This document shows positions 25,400-32,995 of a DNA stretch of 36,181 bases, one piece after another. Both the position numbers and the translations under genes were made by a program. Position 1 is the first letter of the stretch; each line of letters starts with the position of its first letter. Source of the stretch: UBA2137 sp050251555 (GTDB lineage: Bacteria; Pseudomonadota; Alphaproteobacteria; Micavibrionales; Micavibrionaceae); contig JBFWMN010000013.1 of NCBI GenBank assembly GCA_050251555.1, positions 1 through 36,181 of the forward strand. The letters run 5' to 3'. The notes under the pieces were generated by a model. It was not told the DNA's origin and did not search any database. It worked only from the letters and a program-made list of their open reading frames with translations.

Positions 25400-25549
25400 G
25401 ACAGACAAATAAGAAAGACCACCCGCTACATTATGGTGTTCGTGGTAAAAAAACCTTTAATAAATCAGTCTTTTCCCTTCACATTCAACCTGACCCTTTG
25501 CATTATGGTTTTGCTTTAAGAGATTTCATTCAAGCGGAGGTTCAAGCTC

Positions 25550-26854
25550 GTGGCACTCAAACTCGGAATTTTGAAAGAAACAGCCAAAGGGGAAACGCGT
25601 GTTGCCGCCTCTCCCGAAACCATTCGCAAATATGCGGGCATGGGCCTTGAGGTTCTTGTCGAAAAGGGCGCAGGCGAAGCCGCCAGCCTATCCGATACCA
25701 CGCTGAAAGACGCGGGCGCCAAGATTGTCGCAAAATCCGAGATCGTCAAATCGGCAGGCATCGTGATCGGCGTACAATCCCCTGATGATGCGACTTTAAA
25801 ATCTTTGCCGAAAGGCACGACCGTCATTGCGTTGATGAACCCATACGACAAGACAAAAGAAGCTGCAGACTGGGCCAAGACGGGTTTGAACGTGCTTTCC
25901 ATGGAGCTGGTCCCCCGTATCACACGTGCTCAGGCGATGGATGTTCTCTCTTCTCAATCGAATCTTGCGGGATATAAAGCCGTTTTGGATGCAGCGGCGC
26001 ATTTCAACCGTGCCTTCCCGATGATGATGACGGCGGCAGGTACCATTGCCCCTGCTCGCGTCTTCGTAATGGGTGCGGGTGTCGCAGGCTTGCAGGCCAT
26101 CGCGACTGCCAAACGTCTGGGCGCGATTGTCTCGGCAACGGATGTCCGCCCCGCCGCCAAAGAACAGGTCGCCTCATTGGGCGGTACTTTCGTAGCGGTT
26201 GAGGATGAAGAGTTTAAACAAGCCGAAACCGCAGGCGGTTATGCCAAGGAAATGTCGGCAGAATATAAAGCCAAGCAAGCGGCTCTCATTGAAGAGACTT
26301 TGAAGAAGCAAGATATCATCATTACGACGGCGCTTATTCCGGGTCGCCCCGCCCCGAAACTTCTGACCAAGAAAATGGTCGAAGACATGAAGGACGGCAG
26401 CGTGATTGTTGATCTGGCAGCAGAACGCGGCGGAAACTGCGAACTCACCAAACCCGGTGACGTGGTGCAGGTTGGCGGTGTTACCATCATCGGCTACACG
26501 AATTTTGCAGGACGTATCGCAACGGACGCCTCGGCACTTTACGCGAAAAACGTCTTCAACCTTGTAGGATTTCTGGTCAAGGACGGTAAATTTGCCCCCG
26601 ACTGGTCGGACGAAATTCTGGTCGGTCTGACCCTCACCAAAGAAAGTAAGGTCGTTCACCCGCTTTTCGGTGATGTGAAAGCAGCGCCGGCTGCCAAGGC
26701 AACGGCAGAAACAAAGGCCGAACCCAAACCTGCCGCGAAAAAGGCACCCGCCAAAAAGGCGGCAGCCACAGCGAAAAAAGCCCCTGTCAAAAAGGCGCCA
26801 GCCAAGAAGGCCGCGACGACAGCGAAAAAGACTCCTGCGAAGAAAGGGAAATAA
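25550..26854 (+). CDS. pntAA: Proton-translocating NAD(P) transhydrogenase subunit PntAA, with a Lys/Ala/Pro tail
   Basis: PntAA is the soluble NAD(H)-binding domain I of transhydrogenase, which couples hydride transfer from NADH to NADP with proton entry. Residues 1-375 match the family: KETAKGETRVAASPETI at the start, QSNLAGYKAVLDAA (136-149), the Rossmann motif GAGVAG (175-180), and AAERGGNCELTKPG (290-303). The start is a GTG with GGAGG ten bases upstream. After residue 376 comes an unusual tail of about 58 residues with some 18 Lys plus Ala, Pro and Thr. It contains a 17-residue tandem repeat (397-413 and 414-430) of the KKAPAKKAATAKK type, like histone H1 or AlgP. The membrane subunit gene follows after three bases. 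Confidence 0.95.
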   Translation: MALKLGILKETAKGETRVAASPETIRKYAGMGLEVLVEKGAGEAASLSDTTLKDAGAKIVAKSEIVKSAGIVIGVQSPDDATLKSLPKGTTVIALMNPYDKTKEAADWAKTGLNVLSMELVPRITRAQAMDVLSSQSNLAGYKAVLDAAAHFNRAFPMMMTAAGTIAPARVFVMGAGVAGLQAIATAKRLGAIVSATDVRPAAKEQVASLGGTFVAVEDEEFKQAETAGGYAKEMSAEYKAKQAALIEETLKKQDIIITTALIPGRPAPKLLTKKMVEDMKDGSVIVDLAAERGGNCELTKPGDVVQVGGVTIIGYTNFAGRIATDASALYAKNVFNLVGFLVKDGKFAPDWSDEILVGLTLTKESKVVHPLFGDVKAAPAAKATAETKAEPKPAAKKAPAKKAAATAKKAPVKKAPAKKAATTAKKTPAKKGK

Positions 26855-26857
26855 GAT

Positions 26858-27295
26858 ATGACCTCGGAAGTCATCACCATCGATACACTCTCAAACCAGA
26901 CACCCGACCCTGCCACATTGAATGAGCAGCTTGCATTAAATTGCTCGGAACTCATTGGCAGCATGGTTAAAAGCTGCGAGGCCATGGGTGCCCATAGCGG
27001 CTTTTTTATGACAGGCCTCACCGTTTTCGTGCTGGCCTGTTTTGTCGGTTACTACGTCGTCTGGCGCGTTACCCCTGCCCTTCACTCTCCGCTCATGGCG
27101 ATTACAAACGCCATTTCTTCGGTAATCATTGTCGGCGCTTTGATAGCGGCGGGTGCTTCTGACGGCTCGTTCCTGTCAAAGACACTCGGCTTTTTCGCCA
27201 TCATTCTCGCCTCCATCAACATTTTTGGCGGCTTTATTATCACGCGGCGCATGCTGCACATGTTCAAGAAAAAAGCGCCTAAAGCCAGCGCCTAG
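26858..27295 (+). CDS. pntAB: Transhydrogenase subunit PntAB (membrane part of the alpha chain)
   Basis: The 145-residue protein has a hydrophilic N-terminus of about 45 residues and four membrane helices (about 48-66, 76-94, 96-108 and 112-130). It contains the family pattern VTPALHSPLMAITNAISSVIIVGAL (70-94, proton-channel helices with conserved Asn). It forms half of the proton channel with the membrane part of PntB. As in Rhodospirillum rubrum the alpha chain is split into two genes. It ends with a short Lys-rich tail, KKKAPKASA, which echoes the tail of PntAA. The gap to pntB is 21 bases. Confidence 0.94.
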   Translation: MTSEVITIDTLSNQTPDPATLNEQLALNCSELIGSMVKSCEAMGAHSGFFMTGLTVFVLACFVGYYVVWRVTPALHSPLMAITNAISSVIIVGALIAAGASDGSFLSKTLGFFAIILASINIFGGFIITRRMLHMFKKKAPKASA

Positions 27296-27316
27296 AGGAA
27301 AAAGGATATCGATATC

Positions 27317-28705
27317 ATGACATTACTCTCAGGATTTATTTATCTGGTGGCTTCGGTGCTCTTTATCATGGCGCTTCGCGGCCTTTCTCACCCCGAAAGT
27401 GCCCGTGACGGCTTGCGTTACGGTGTCATCGGCATGGGTTTGGCGGTCATCACCACCTTGATGATGCCGGGTTTTTCCTCGCATTTTCTGGTTATTCTCG
27501 GCATCGTGATCGGTGGCGGGATCGGTGCCTATATCGCTAACAAGATCGAGATGACCTCGCTGCCGCAATTGATGGCGGCCTTCCACTCGCTGGTCGGTCT
27601 TGCTGCCGTCTTCGTAGCAGGGGCAGCCTTTTTCAACCCCGAAGCCTACGGCATCGGTACACCTGACGACATTGCCAATACGTCACTTGTGGAAATGTCT
27701 TTGGGTGCAGCCATCGGTGCGATTACCTGTACAGGTTCGATTATCGCTTGGGGCAAATTGCAAGGAACCATCTCGGGAAAACCCATCCAGTTTGAAGGTC
27801 AGCATGCCTTAATCGCCGTGATGGCGCTCGGCCTGATTACGCTCATCATGCTGTTTTGCATGACGGGCAGTGCCTTCCTTTTCATTCTGATTGTGCTTCT
27901 GGCTTTCCTTCTTGGGATTACCCTCATTATCCCGATTGGTGGCGCCGATATGCCTGTGATTGTCTCCATGCTCAACTCCTACTCGGGGTGGGCTGCCGCA
28001 GGGATCGGTTTCACATTACAAAATAACCTGCTGATCGTTGTCGGTGCGCTCGTTGGAGCATCGGGTGCGATTCTCTCCTACATCATGTGTAAGGGCATGA
28101 ACCGTTCATTCCTGAATGTCGTCCTTGGCGGCTTTGGCGCTGAAGGTGCTGCCGCTGCCCAAGATTACGGCGACAGACAGGCGAAAATCGGCTCTGCCGA
28201 AGATGCCGCCTTTATCATGAAATCAGCGGCCCGCGTCATTATCGTTCCCGGCTACGGGATGGCTGTAGCACAGGCCCAGCACGTGCTGCGTGAAATGGCC
28301 GACATTCTGAAACATGAAGGTGTGGATGTGAAATATGCCATTCACCCCGTGGCAGGCCGTATGCCCGGTCATATGAACGTTCTTCTTGCCGAAGCCAACG
28401 TCCCTTATGACGAGGTGTTTGAATTGGAAGACATCAACCGTGATTTTGCCCAAGCCGATGTGGTTTACGTCATTGGCGCAAACGATATTACGAACCCTGC
28501 GGCAAAGAATGATGCCTCCTCTCCTATCTACGGCATGCCCGTTCTCGATGTGGAAAAGGCCAAGACGGTTCTGTTTGTCAAACGCTCGATGGGTTCGGGT
28601 TATGCAGGGATTGATAACCCGCTTTTCTATGCCGACAATACGCTCATGCTTCTGGATGACGCAAAGAAGATGACCGAGAATATCGTCAAAGCGCTGGAAG
28701 CTTAA
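27317..28705 (+). CDS. pntB: Transhydrogenase beta subunit PntB
   Basis: The 462-residue protein has about eight membrane helices (1-265) and a C-terminal NADP(H)-binding domain III. Domain III landmarks are VPGYGMAVAQAQH (about 311-323), HPVAGRMPGHMNVLLAEA (about 338-355), ANDITNPAAKND and KRSMGSGYAGIDN (about 421-433). It makes NADPH from NADH at the cost of the proton gradient, together with PntAA and PntAB. An AAGGA ribosome binding site overlaps a 12-base palindrome (27305-27316) immediately before the ATG. The operon ends at the terminator at 28712-28742. Confidence 0.97.
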   Translation: MTLLSGFIYLVASVLFIMALRGLSHPESARDGLRYGVIGMGLAVITTLMMPGFSSHFLVILGIVIGGGIGAYIANKIEMTSLPQLMAAFHSLVGLAAVFVAGAAFFNPEAYGIGTPDDIANTSLVEMSLGAAIGAITCTGSIIAWGKLQGTISGKPIQFEGQHALIAVMALGLITLIMLFCMTGSAFLFILIVLLAFLLGITLIIPIGGADMPVIVSMLNSYSGWAAAGIGFTLQNNLLIVVGALVGASGAILSYIMCKGMNRSFLNVVLGGFGAEGAAAAQDYGDRQAKIGSAEDAAFIMKSAARVIIVPGYGMAVAQAQHVLREMADILKHEGVDVKYAIHPVAGRMPGHMNVLLAEANVPYDEVFELEDINRDFAQADVVYVIGANDITNPAAKNDASSPIYGMPVLDVEKAKTVLFVKRSMGSGYAGIDNPLFYADNTLMLLDDAKKMTENIVKALEA

Positions 28706-28711
28706 ATGAAG

Positions 28712-28742
28712 AGAGGGGGCATAAAGCTCCCTCTTTTTTTGT
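28712..28742 (+). terminator. Rho-independent terminator after pntB
   Basis: AGAGGGGGC (28712-28720) and GCTCCCTCT (28726-28734) pair over nine positions with one G-U wobble around ATAAA, followed by seven T residues. Confidence 0.88.
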
Positions 28743-28767
28743 TTTGAAAAGCGTATATCATATTGAG

Positions 28768-29163
28768 ATGAAGCGACGCGATGCCCTTCGCAACTTCCCC
28801 CGCGTCGTCCCTGTTTGCCTCATGCTGATCCGCATTTTACCTGCCCTGACACTGGCTTTATTCTTGAATGCGTGTGCTGCCCCCGCTCCAAAGCGGTTGC
28901 CGCCCACCTCACCGCGTACGCTTGTCTGCACGGACGGGCAATATATGAATCTCAATATTTACGGGCCTGAAAAGGCGGCTCTGACATGTGGCGGTAAAAC
29001 CTACAGCCTGACACGTATGAAAACGGCTAGCGGCGTTGCTTATGAAACAAAAGATGTGACCGTATGGAATAAGGGCCTTGAATACAAAATCGATATCAAG
29101 GACGAACAGCGCATCTGTCACCCTCAGCCCCAGCTTCTGGACACGGCGGAACTCGCCTTTTGA
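28768..29163 (+). CDS. MliC-like lysozyme-inhibitor lipoprotein
   Basis: From the ATG at 28768 the protein has 131 residues. A hydrophobic segment ends at a lipobox LNAC with Cys36, so it should be a lipoprotein. The mature domain (about 50-118) follows the MliC/PliC pattern of c-type lysozyme inhibitors: LVCTDGQYMNLNIYG, AALTCGGKTYSLTRM, the key TASGVAYE loop (86-93) and VTVWNKG (97-103), closing with a Cys in RICHP. In that family the SGxxY loop enters the lysozyme active site. Alternative starts are TTG 28744 and ATG 28822; the last would give a more typical short lipoprotein signal. It follows the pntB terminator closely, and I saw no clear promoter. Confidence 0.7.
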   Translation: MKRRDALRNFPRVVPVCLMLIRILPALTLALFLNACAAPAPKRLPPTSPRTLVCTDGQYMNLNIYGPEKAALTCGGKTYSLTRMKTASGVAYETKDVTVWNKGLEYKIDIKDEQRICHPQPQLLDTAELAF

Positions 29164-29204
29164 GCTCTACCGCATTGCATCAACGAAATTTGCTGACTTT
29201 TCCA

Positions 29205-29210
29205 TATAAT
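29205..29210 (+). promoter_or_regulatory. Consensus -10 box before the 71-residue antitoxin-like gene
   Basis: A perfect TATAAT lies 48 bases before the ATG at 29259, but no good -35 hexamer stands 16-18 bases upstream. It may depend on an activator or be chance. Confidence 0.3.
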
Positions 29211-29258
29211 TGAATACACTCCTTTCTCGTTGAACATTTTTTGAGGGAGATATTTTCA

Positions 29259-29474
29259 ATGTCATTCGATTTAGCAACTCCGGAAGGTCGCGTTGCCAAA
29301 CTGAGAGACGCTGCCGTCAATCGCTTCGGTTGCCCTGAAAAGGCCCGTGCTTTTGTTGAAAACGCACAACCTGCCTATCTGGGTCAAGGCCGCTCACCAG
29401 GTGATGCCGCTTCGGGCAGCGAATCCGGTTTGAACACAGCGATGTGCATGCTGACACCTGTTGCCGGCGCATAA
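29259..29474 (+). CDS. Small MbcA/ParS/Xre (DUF2384)-like protein without a visible toxin partner
   Basis: The 71-residue protein begins at the ATG at 29259 behind a strong GAGGGAG site; a TTG at 29241 lies inside that site and is rejected. Residues about 17-64 resemble the toxin-binding domain of MbcA/ParS/Xre antitoxins: AAVNRFGCPEKARAFV, then a Pro with PAYLGQGRSPGDAA, then a helix ending in TAMCML. In that family the loop with Gly-x-Ser/Thr-Pro is typical. There is no DNA-binding N-domain and no RES-type toxin gene on either side. A hairpin follows the gene. The family call rests on a by-eye pattern only and could be wrong. Confidence 0.55.
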   Translation: MSFDLATPEGRVAKLRDAAVNRFGCPEKARAFVENAQPAYLGQGRSPGDAASGSESGLNTAMCMLTPVAGA

Positions 29475-29504
29475 TCTTTTTTTACTTTTAAAAGCGTAAA
29501 TCCT

Positions 29505-29543
29505 CCCTCCGTCAGGCGTAAATCCTGATGGAGGGAAACTTTT
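29505..29543 (+). terminator. Hairpin after the 71-residue gene, probable terminator
   Basis: CCCTCCGTCAGG (29505-29516) pairs with CCTGATGGAGGG (29524-29535) over 12 positions with one wobble around CGTAAAT. The following tract AAACTTTTAT is T-poor for a strong terminator. The 11-mer GCGTAAATCCT occurs twice, at 29494 and 29516. Confidence 0.6.
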
Positions 29544-29604
29544 ATCCCGCTCATTCATTTATAGGGCAGACCCTTTGAATAAGAATTGAGGAGATAAAAA
29601 CATC

Positions 29605-30366
29605 ATGACTTCCACGAAAACACCCCTTCTGGCTTCTGCCGCCCTTCTACTGGCTCTTTCAGCCTCACCCGCTTTTGCCGCTCAGACATGTGCCGACGCC
29701 ATCAGCAACACCAAGGCGCGCGTTGATGCATCCACAAATCTGACTGCCGACCAAAAAGCAGACATCGGTGCCGATCTGTCCGAGGCCGCACGTTTGAGCA
29801 GCCAGGATGAAGACACGGCTTGCCTTGCCAAAATCACGGCAATCAATACCGAATTCGGTTGGGAAGCCTCGGGCAATGCCATCAAAGAAGGTGCTCGGGA
29901 TCTGTCCGACAGCGCCTCAAACATGGGACGCGACATCAGTAATGAAGCCTCCAACCTTTCGGATCGTGCCCAAAACCGCGCTGATCGTATGGAAGCCGAA
30001 GCTGATGCCAACGCCAATATCGACTCTGCTGCAGGCGTTGAACTTGACGCTGCCCAAGTTGACGGCATGGCCCTTTACAATTCCAAGAATGTCAAACTTG
30101 GGAAAGTGACAGATGTGCTGAAAAACTCAGCTTCGGGTGAAACCTATCTGGTTGTGACAAAAGGCGGCTTTTTGGGTCTGGGCGGAACGGACTATCTGGT
30201 TCCTGCCGATGATGCCTCATTGGAAGCCAACAACCAGTTGACCCTGTCTTCACTGGATTCGGCCTCATTGAACGGCTATTCGACCATGGATGCCTCGGCA
30301 CAATCCAATCTGATCAGCGTTGATGCAAACCAAAATCTGGGTGGTATCATCGACATCGAAAGATAA
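29605..30366 (+). CDS. Exported PRC-barrel domain protein
   Basis: The 253-residue protein starts with a clear signal peptide, cleaved probably after AFA at 25. Residues 27-90 contain three Cys and Ala/Asp-rich helices. Residues about 94-140 form a long amphipathic helix with repeated Ala, Asp, Asn, Ser and Arg (SDSASNMGRDISNEASNLSD at 101-120), like LEA or apolipoprotein repeats. Residues about 148-215 match the PRC-barrel, with GMALYNSKNVKLGKVTDVL and GGFLGLGGTDYLVP. Periplasmic PRC-barrel proteins of this kind are common in alphaproteobacteria, often stress-linked; no function is proven. GAGGAG stands about 11 bases before the ATG. It ends at a strong terminator. Confidence 0.8.
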   Translation: MTSTKTPLLASAALLLALSASPAFAAQTCADAISNTKARVDASTNLTADQKADIGADLSEAARLSSQDEDTACLAKITAINTEFGWEASGNAIKEGARDLSDSASNMGRDISNEASNLSDRAQNRADRMEAEADANANIDSAAGVELDAAQVDGMALYNSKNVKLGKVTDVLKNSASGETYLVVTKGGFLGLGGTDYLVPADDASLEANNQLTLSSLDSASLNGYSTMDASAQSNLISVDANQNLGGIIDIER

Positions 30367-30386
30367 GTTACAAGAGATAAAGCTTG

Positions 30387-30422
30387 AAAGCCCGTCATGA
30401 AAATGGCGGGCTTTTCTTTATT
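30387..30422 (+). terminator. Rho-independent terminator after the PRC-barrel gene
   Basis: AAAGCCCGTCAT (30387-30398) and ATGGCGGGCTTT (30403-30414) pair over 12 positions with one wobble around a GAAA tetraloop, then TCTTTATT. The next gene, on the minus strand, ends one base further on. Confidence 0.88.
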
Positions 30423-31670
30423 CTATTCGTCGATATGGGCACTTTCATACCGCTCATCCAATGGCGGCGTGCGTCTCTCACGTGACAGTTCAATCAAACC
30501 GAGCTTGGTAAAGCCGTGAATTTGTACCGTGCACGGGTCTTCGTCAAAAACCTCTTCGAGTTTTTTGAGAAGGTCCTTTTTCTCGGCAGCCGATTTCAGA
30601 TTGATAAAATCGATCATGATAATCCCGCCCAAATTCCGTAAGCGGATCTGGCGTGCGGCCTCTTCGGCGGCTTTCCGATTGATATTCAAATTGGACTCGG
30701 TATCCGCGGCGCGGTTCACATCAACGGCGGTGAGCGCTGCTGTCTGTTGCAGGATCAACGTCGAACCACCCTTAAGAATGGCATAGGGCTGAAAAATCCC
30801 ATCAATCTCATCCAGAATATCGCGATGCTCGAACAAAGCCAGATTGTCATAGGGATTATCCAACTCAACCGGCGTGATTTTTGTCACCAGATCGGGGGCA
30901 AACAGCTCGCACCATTCTTCCGTGTCGGAGAGCTGTTCAAGTGTGACAACCTCGATCGTATCGACGCGGTGAATAGCATGATCACCCAGGGTGCGCTGAA
31001 CGGCATCGGGACCCAGCATAATGAGCTGCGGTGAATTGCCTTTGGCGTGTTCTTTTAACTGTCCCCACATCGAGGACAGGATTTTATGTTCACGCGCCAG
31101 AATATCGGTTTGTGTATTGGCAGCAGCGGCACGTAAGATACAGGAATGGCATCCGACCATGCCCGTCAGCATTGTTTCCAGTTCCTTGCGCAATCCCTTT
31201 TCACGAATACGGCGCGAGATGCGATTTTCTTTTTCAAAAGGCGTAAAGATAATATAGCGCCCGGGCAGCGAGATATTCATGGATACACGCGGCAGCTTGT
31301 TCTCGATATAGCCGTCCTCGCGGGATGCCAGCTTGCCTTCCTTGGCCTGAACCAGAACGAAATCGCCGGCTTTAAGCAGCTTGGTGATCGGCTCGTCTCC
31401 GCCTTTAAGGACTTTATCGCCTTTAACGATATGCAGGTCACCACTTTTTAAAAAGCCCTGATTGTCCCCGTCAAGCGAGACAAAGGCGGCGTCCAGTGTC
31501 GCATCGACGCGAATAACTCGCGCCCAGTACAGCGACCCCCAGCGTACTTCTTCGTTGGCAGGGTCAATCTCAAGCCCCTGCAATTTCCCACCCTGAAGCG
31601 AGGCCACCCACAGGCTGCCGTCCATCTCATCAATGAGAACATCAATTCCGCGCTGTTTTTTACCGCTCAT
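30423..31670 (-). CDS. rng: Ribonuclease G/E family protein
   Basis: The 415-residue product (from the ATG at 31670) has an S1-like N-terminal part (about 25-120), an RNase-H-like and 5'-sensor region, and the DNase I-like catalytic core. Metal-binding Asp residues are visible in LTAVDVNR and GGIIMIDFINL. RNase G matures 16S rRNA and decays mRNA. The protein stops soon after LIELSRERRTPP and lacks the CPxC zinc-link and small domain of E. coli RNase E and G, so its oligomer must differ. The start overlaps the maf stop in ATGA; an ATG at 31700 is less likely. It is the last gene of the infA operon and converges on the PRC-barrel gene. Confidence 0.9.
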   Translation of the reverse strand: MSGKKQRGIDVLIDEMDGSLWVASLQGGKLQGLEIDPANEEVRWGSLYWARVIRVDATLDAAFVSLDGDNQGFLKSGDLHIVKGDKVLKGGDEPITKLLKAGDFVLVQAKEGKLASREDGYIENKLPRVSMNISLPGRYIIFTPFEKENRISRRIREKGLRKELETMLTGMVGCHSCILRAAAANTQTDILAREHKILSSMWGQLKEHAKGNSPQLIMLGPDAVQRTLGDHAIHRVDTIEVVTLEQLSDTEEWCELFAPDLVTKITPVELDNPYDNLALFEHRDILDEIDGIFQPYAILKGGSTLILQQTAALTAVDVNRAADTESNLNINRKAAEEAARQIRLRNLGGIIMIDFINLKSAAEKKDLLKKLEEVFDEDPCTVQIHGFTKLGLIELSRERRTPPLDERYESAHIDE

Positions 31671-32248
31671 ACCTGATACCCACGCCCCTTTAGCATGCAT
31701 AGTGTATCATAGCAGGACAATCCCACAATATTGGTGTATGACCCCTCGATCGATTTCACGAAAGCCGCAGCCAAACCTTGGATTCCATAGGCTCCTGCTT
31801 TGCCTTCCCACTCGTTTGAGGCGACATATTCATCAATCTCGCGGCTAGTCAGCGTTTTGAAACTCACGCGGGTCGTCACGCATTTCGAGGTGAGTTTCCC
31901 GTCAGGGGTCATAAGCGCAATCCCGCCATAGATCATGTGACGCCGCCCGCTGAGCAGCTTCAGACAGTCATAAGCTTGGTCCGCTGTTTCGCCTTTCGAC
32001 AAGATGCGCCGCCCGCAAGCCACAACCGTATCGGCAGCCAGAATATAGTGATTGGGAAAAATCGGAGCGACAGCCAACGCCTTTTCACGGGCAAGCCGAA
32101 CGGACAGCGCACGCGGCAGCTCACCCTTTCCTTCGGTTTCATCAATATCGGCTGGATAAATTTGTGAAGGGGTAATCCCGATCTGGGCGAGAAGGTCAAC
32201 TCGCCGGGGCGAAGCCGAGGCCAGTACAAGGCCGGGCTTCGAAGTCAT
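31667..32248 (-). CDS. maf: Maf-family nucleoside triphosphate pyrophosphatase
   Basis: Maf proteins hydrolyse non-canonical or pyrimidine NTPs to monophosphates and are linked to division arrest and nucleotide clean-up. The 193-residue form (ATG at 32248, AAGAG upstream) contains LASASPRR (9-16), the catalytic-Asp segment ILAADTVVACG, LLSGRRHMIYGGIAL and EGKAGAYGIQGLAA. A GTG at 32266 would overlap infA and is not favoured. Substrate class cannot be read with certainty. It lies seven bases after infA and overlaps rng by four. Confidence 0.93.
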   Translation of the reverse strand: MTSKPGLVLASASPRRVDLLAQIGITPSQIYPADIDETEGKGELPRALSVRLAREKALAVAPIFPNHYILAADTVVACGRRILSKGETADQAYDCLKLLSGRRHMIYGGIALMTPDGKLTSKCVTTRVSFKTLTSREIDEYVASNEWEGKAGAYGIQGLAAAFVKSIEGSYTNIVGLSCYDTLCMLKGRGYQV

Positions 32249-32255
32249 GTCGCTC

Positions 32256-32474
32256 TTATTTTTCACGGAAAATAATGCGGCCTTTGGTCAGGTCGTAAGG
32301 CGTCATTTCAACCACAACGGTATCGCCTTGCAAAACGCGGATACGGTGACGACGCATTTTTCCGGCGGTGTGGGCCAGAATTTCGTGGTCATTTTCAAGG
32401 GTCACACGGAACATGGCATTGGGCAGAACCTCTGTCACCACGCCTTTGAATTCCATTAAATCTTCTTTTGCCAT
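32256..32474 (-). CDS. infA: Translation initiation factor IF-1
   Basis: The ATG at 32474, with AGGAG just upstream, gives the standard 72 residues: MAKEDLMEFKGVVTEVLPNA, then the OB-fold with HTAGKMRRHRIRVLQGD and a DLTKGRIIFR end. IF-1 binds the A site of the 30S subunit during initiation. The frame is open further upstream, but that extension overlaps the phosphatase gene and does not belong to IF-1. Its place between the phosphatase and maf is typical of alphaproteobacteria. Confidence 0.97.
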   Translation of the reverse strand: MAKEDLMEFKGVVTEVLPNAMFRVTLENDHEILAHTAGKMRRHRIRVLQGDTVVVEMTPYDLTKGRIIFREK

Positions 32475-32559
32475 TCTCTCTCCTATTGGGTTTGACGTAT
32501 CGTCATCGGCAATTTCTGTTAGCACTATAAGAATTTTGCTAATCCGTGCAATGCTTTCT

Positions 32560-32994
32560 TTAAGGGACAGTGATCCGGAAGCGGTTTGCGGCATGAAGGA
32601 TCAGTGCTGCCCAGATTTCTTCGAGCCTTAAAGCAATCAAATCACGCGGCGCTTCGCCCAAGGGTAACGGCTCGGGAATGTCCCAATATTCCAGCTCGGG
32701 TTTCACCGTTTCGGCGCGCAACGCATCATAGGCGGCACGTGATAAGGCAATCCATAGCCCGAAGGCGTGAATATCGGTATCCGCCAAAGCCTGCGGGTCA
32801 TGAGAAGGGACATGCAAGTCCTTCTCTTTTAAGAACGCCTCGACCATCATATCGCAAAACGGTGCGGGATGAAGACCCGCCGAGGCGACAGAAACATTAA
32901 GCGCCTGTCCTAAAATGGCCTCCAGCATCACCGAGCGCACCGTATTTTCGGTGCACACACATAAAATGCCGCGCTCCGCACCTGCCTCACTCAT
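32560..32994 (-). CDS. Low-molecular-weight protein-tyrosine-phosphatase-like protein
   Basis: The 144-residue product starts with the strand ILCVC and the phosphatase loop CTENTVRS, a C-x5-R signature with Cys14 and Arg20. In LMW-PTPs a general-acid Asp lies in a DP motif near the C-terminus; here the segment is WDIPEP (104-109), so Glu108 may replace it or Asp105 may serve. Homologues in this position accompany UPF0262 and infA in many alphaproteobacteria; their substrate is not established, and arsenate reductase-like activity is another option. It begins one base after the UPF0262 stop, so the pair is probably co-translated. Confidence 0.85.
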   Translation of the reverse strand: MSEAGAERGILCVCTENTVRSVMLEAILGQALNVSVASAGLHPAPFCDMMVEAFLKEKDLHVPSHDPQALADTDIHAFGLWIALSRAAYDALRAETVKPELEYWDIPEPLPLGEAPRDLIALRLEEIWAALILHAANRFRITVP

Positions 32995-32995
32995 C

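Noticed and set aside
25384..25650. An 88-codon plus-strand frame with two PLHYG motifs upstream of pntAA
   Set aside because: The motifs come from the repeated CATTATGGT sequence; the frame runs out of phase into pntAA and has no ribosome binding site.
29494..29526. Short direct repeats GCGTAAATCCT as a CRISPR or attachment site
   Set aside because: There are only two 11-base copies 22 bases apart and they are part of a terminator-like hairpin, with no cas or integrase gene.
32475..32594. N-terminal extension of IF-1 by 40 residues
   Set aside because: IF-1 is 72 residues, the ATG at 32474 has a good ribosome binding site, and the extension overlaps the phosphatase gene.
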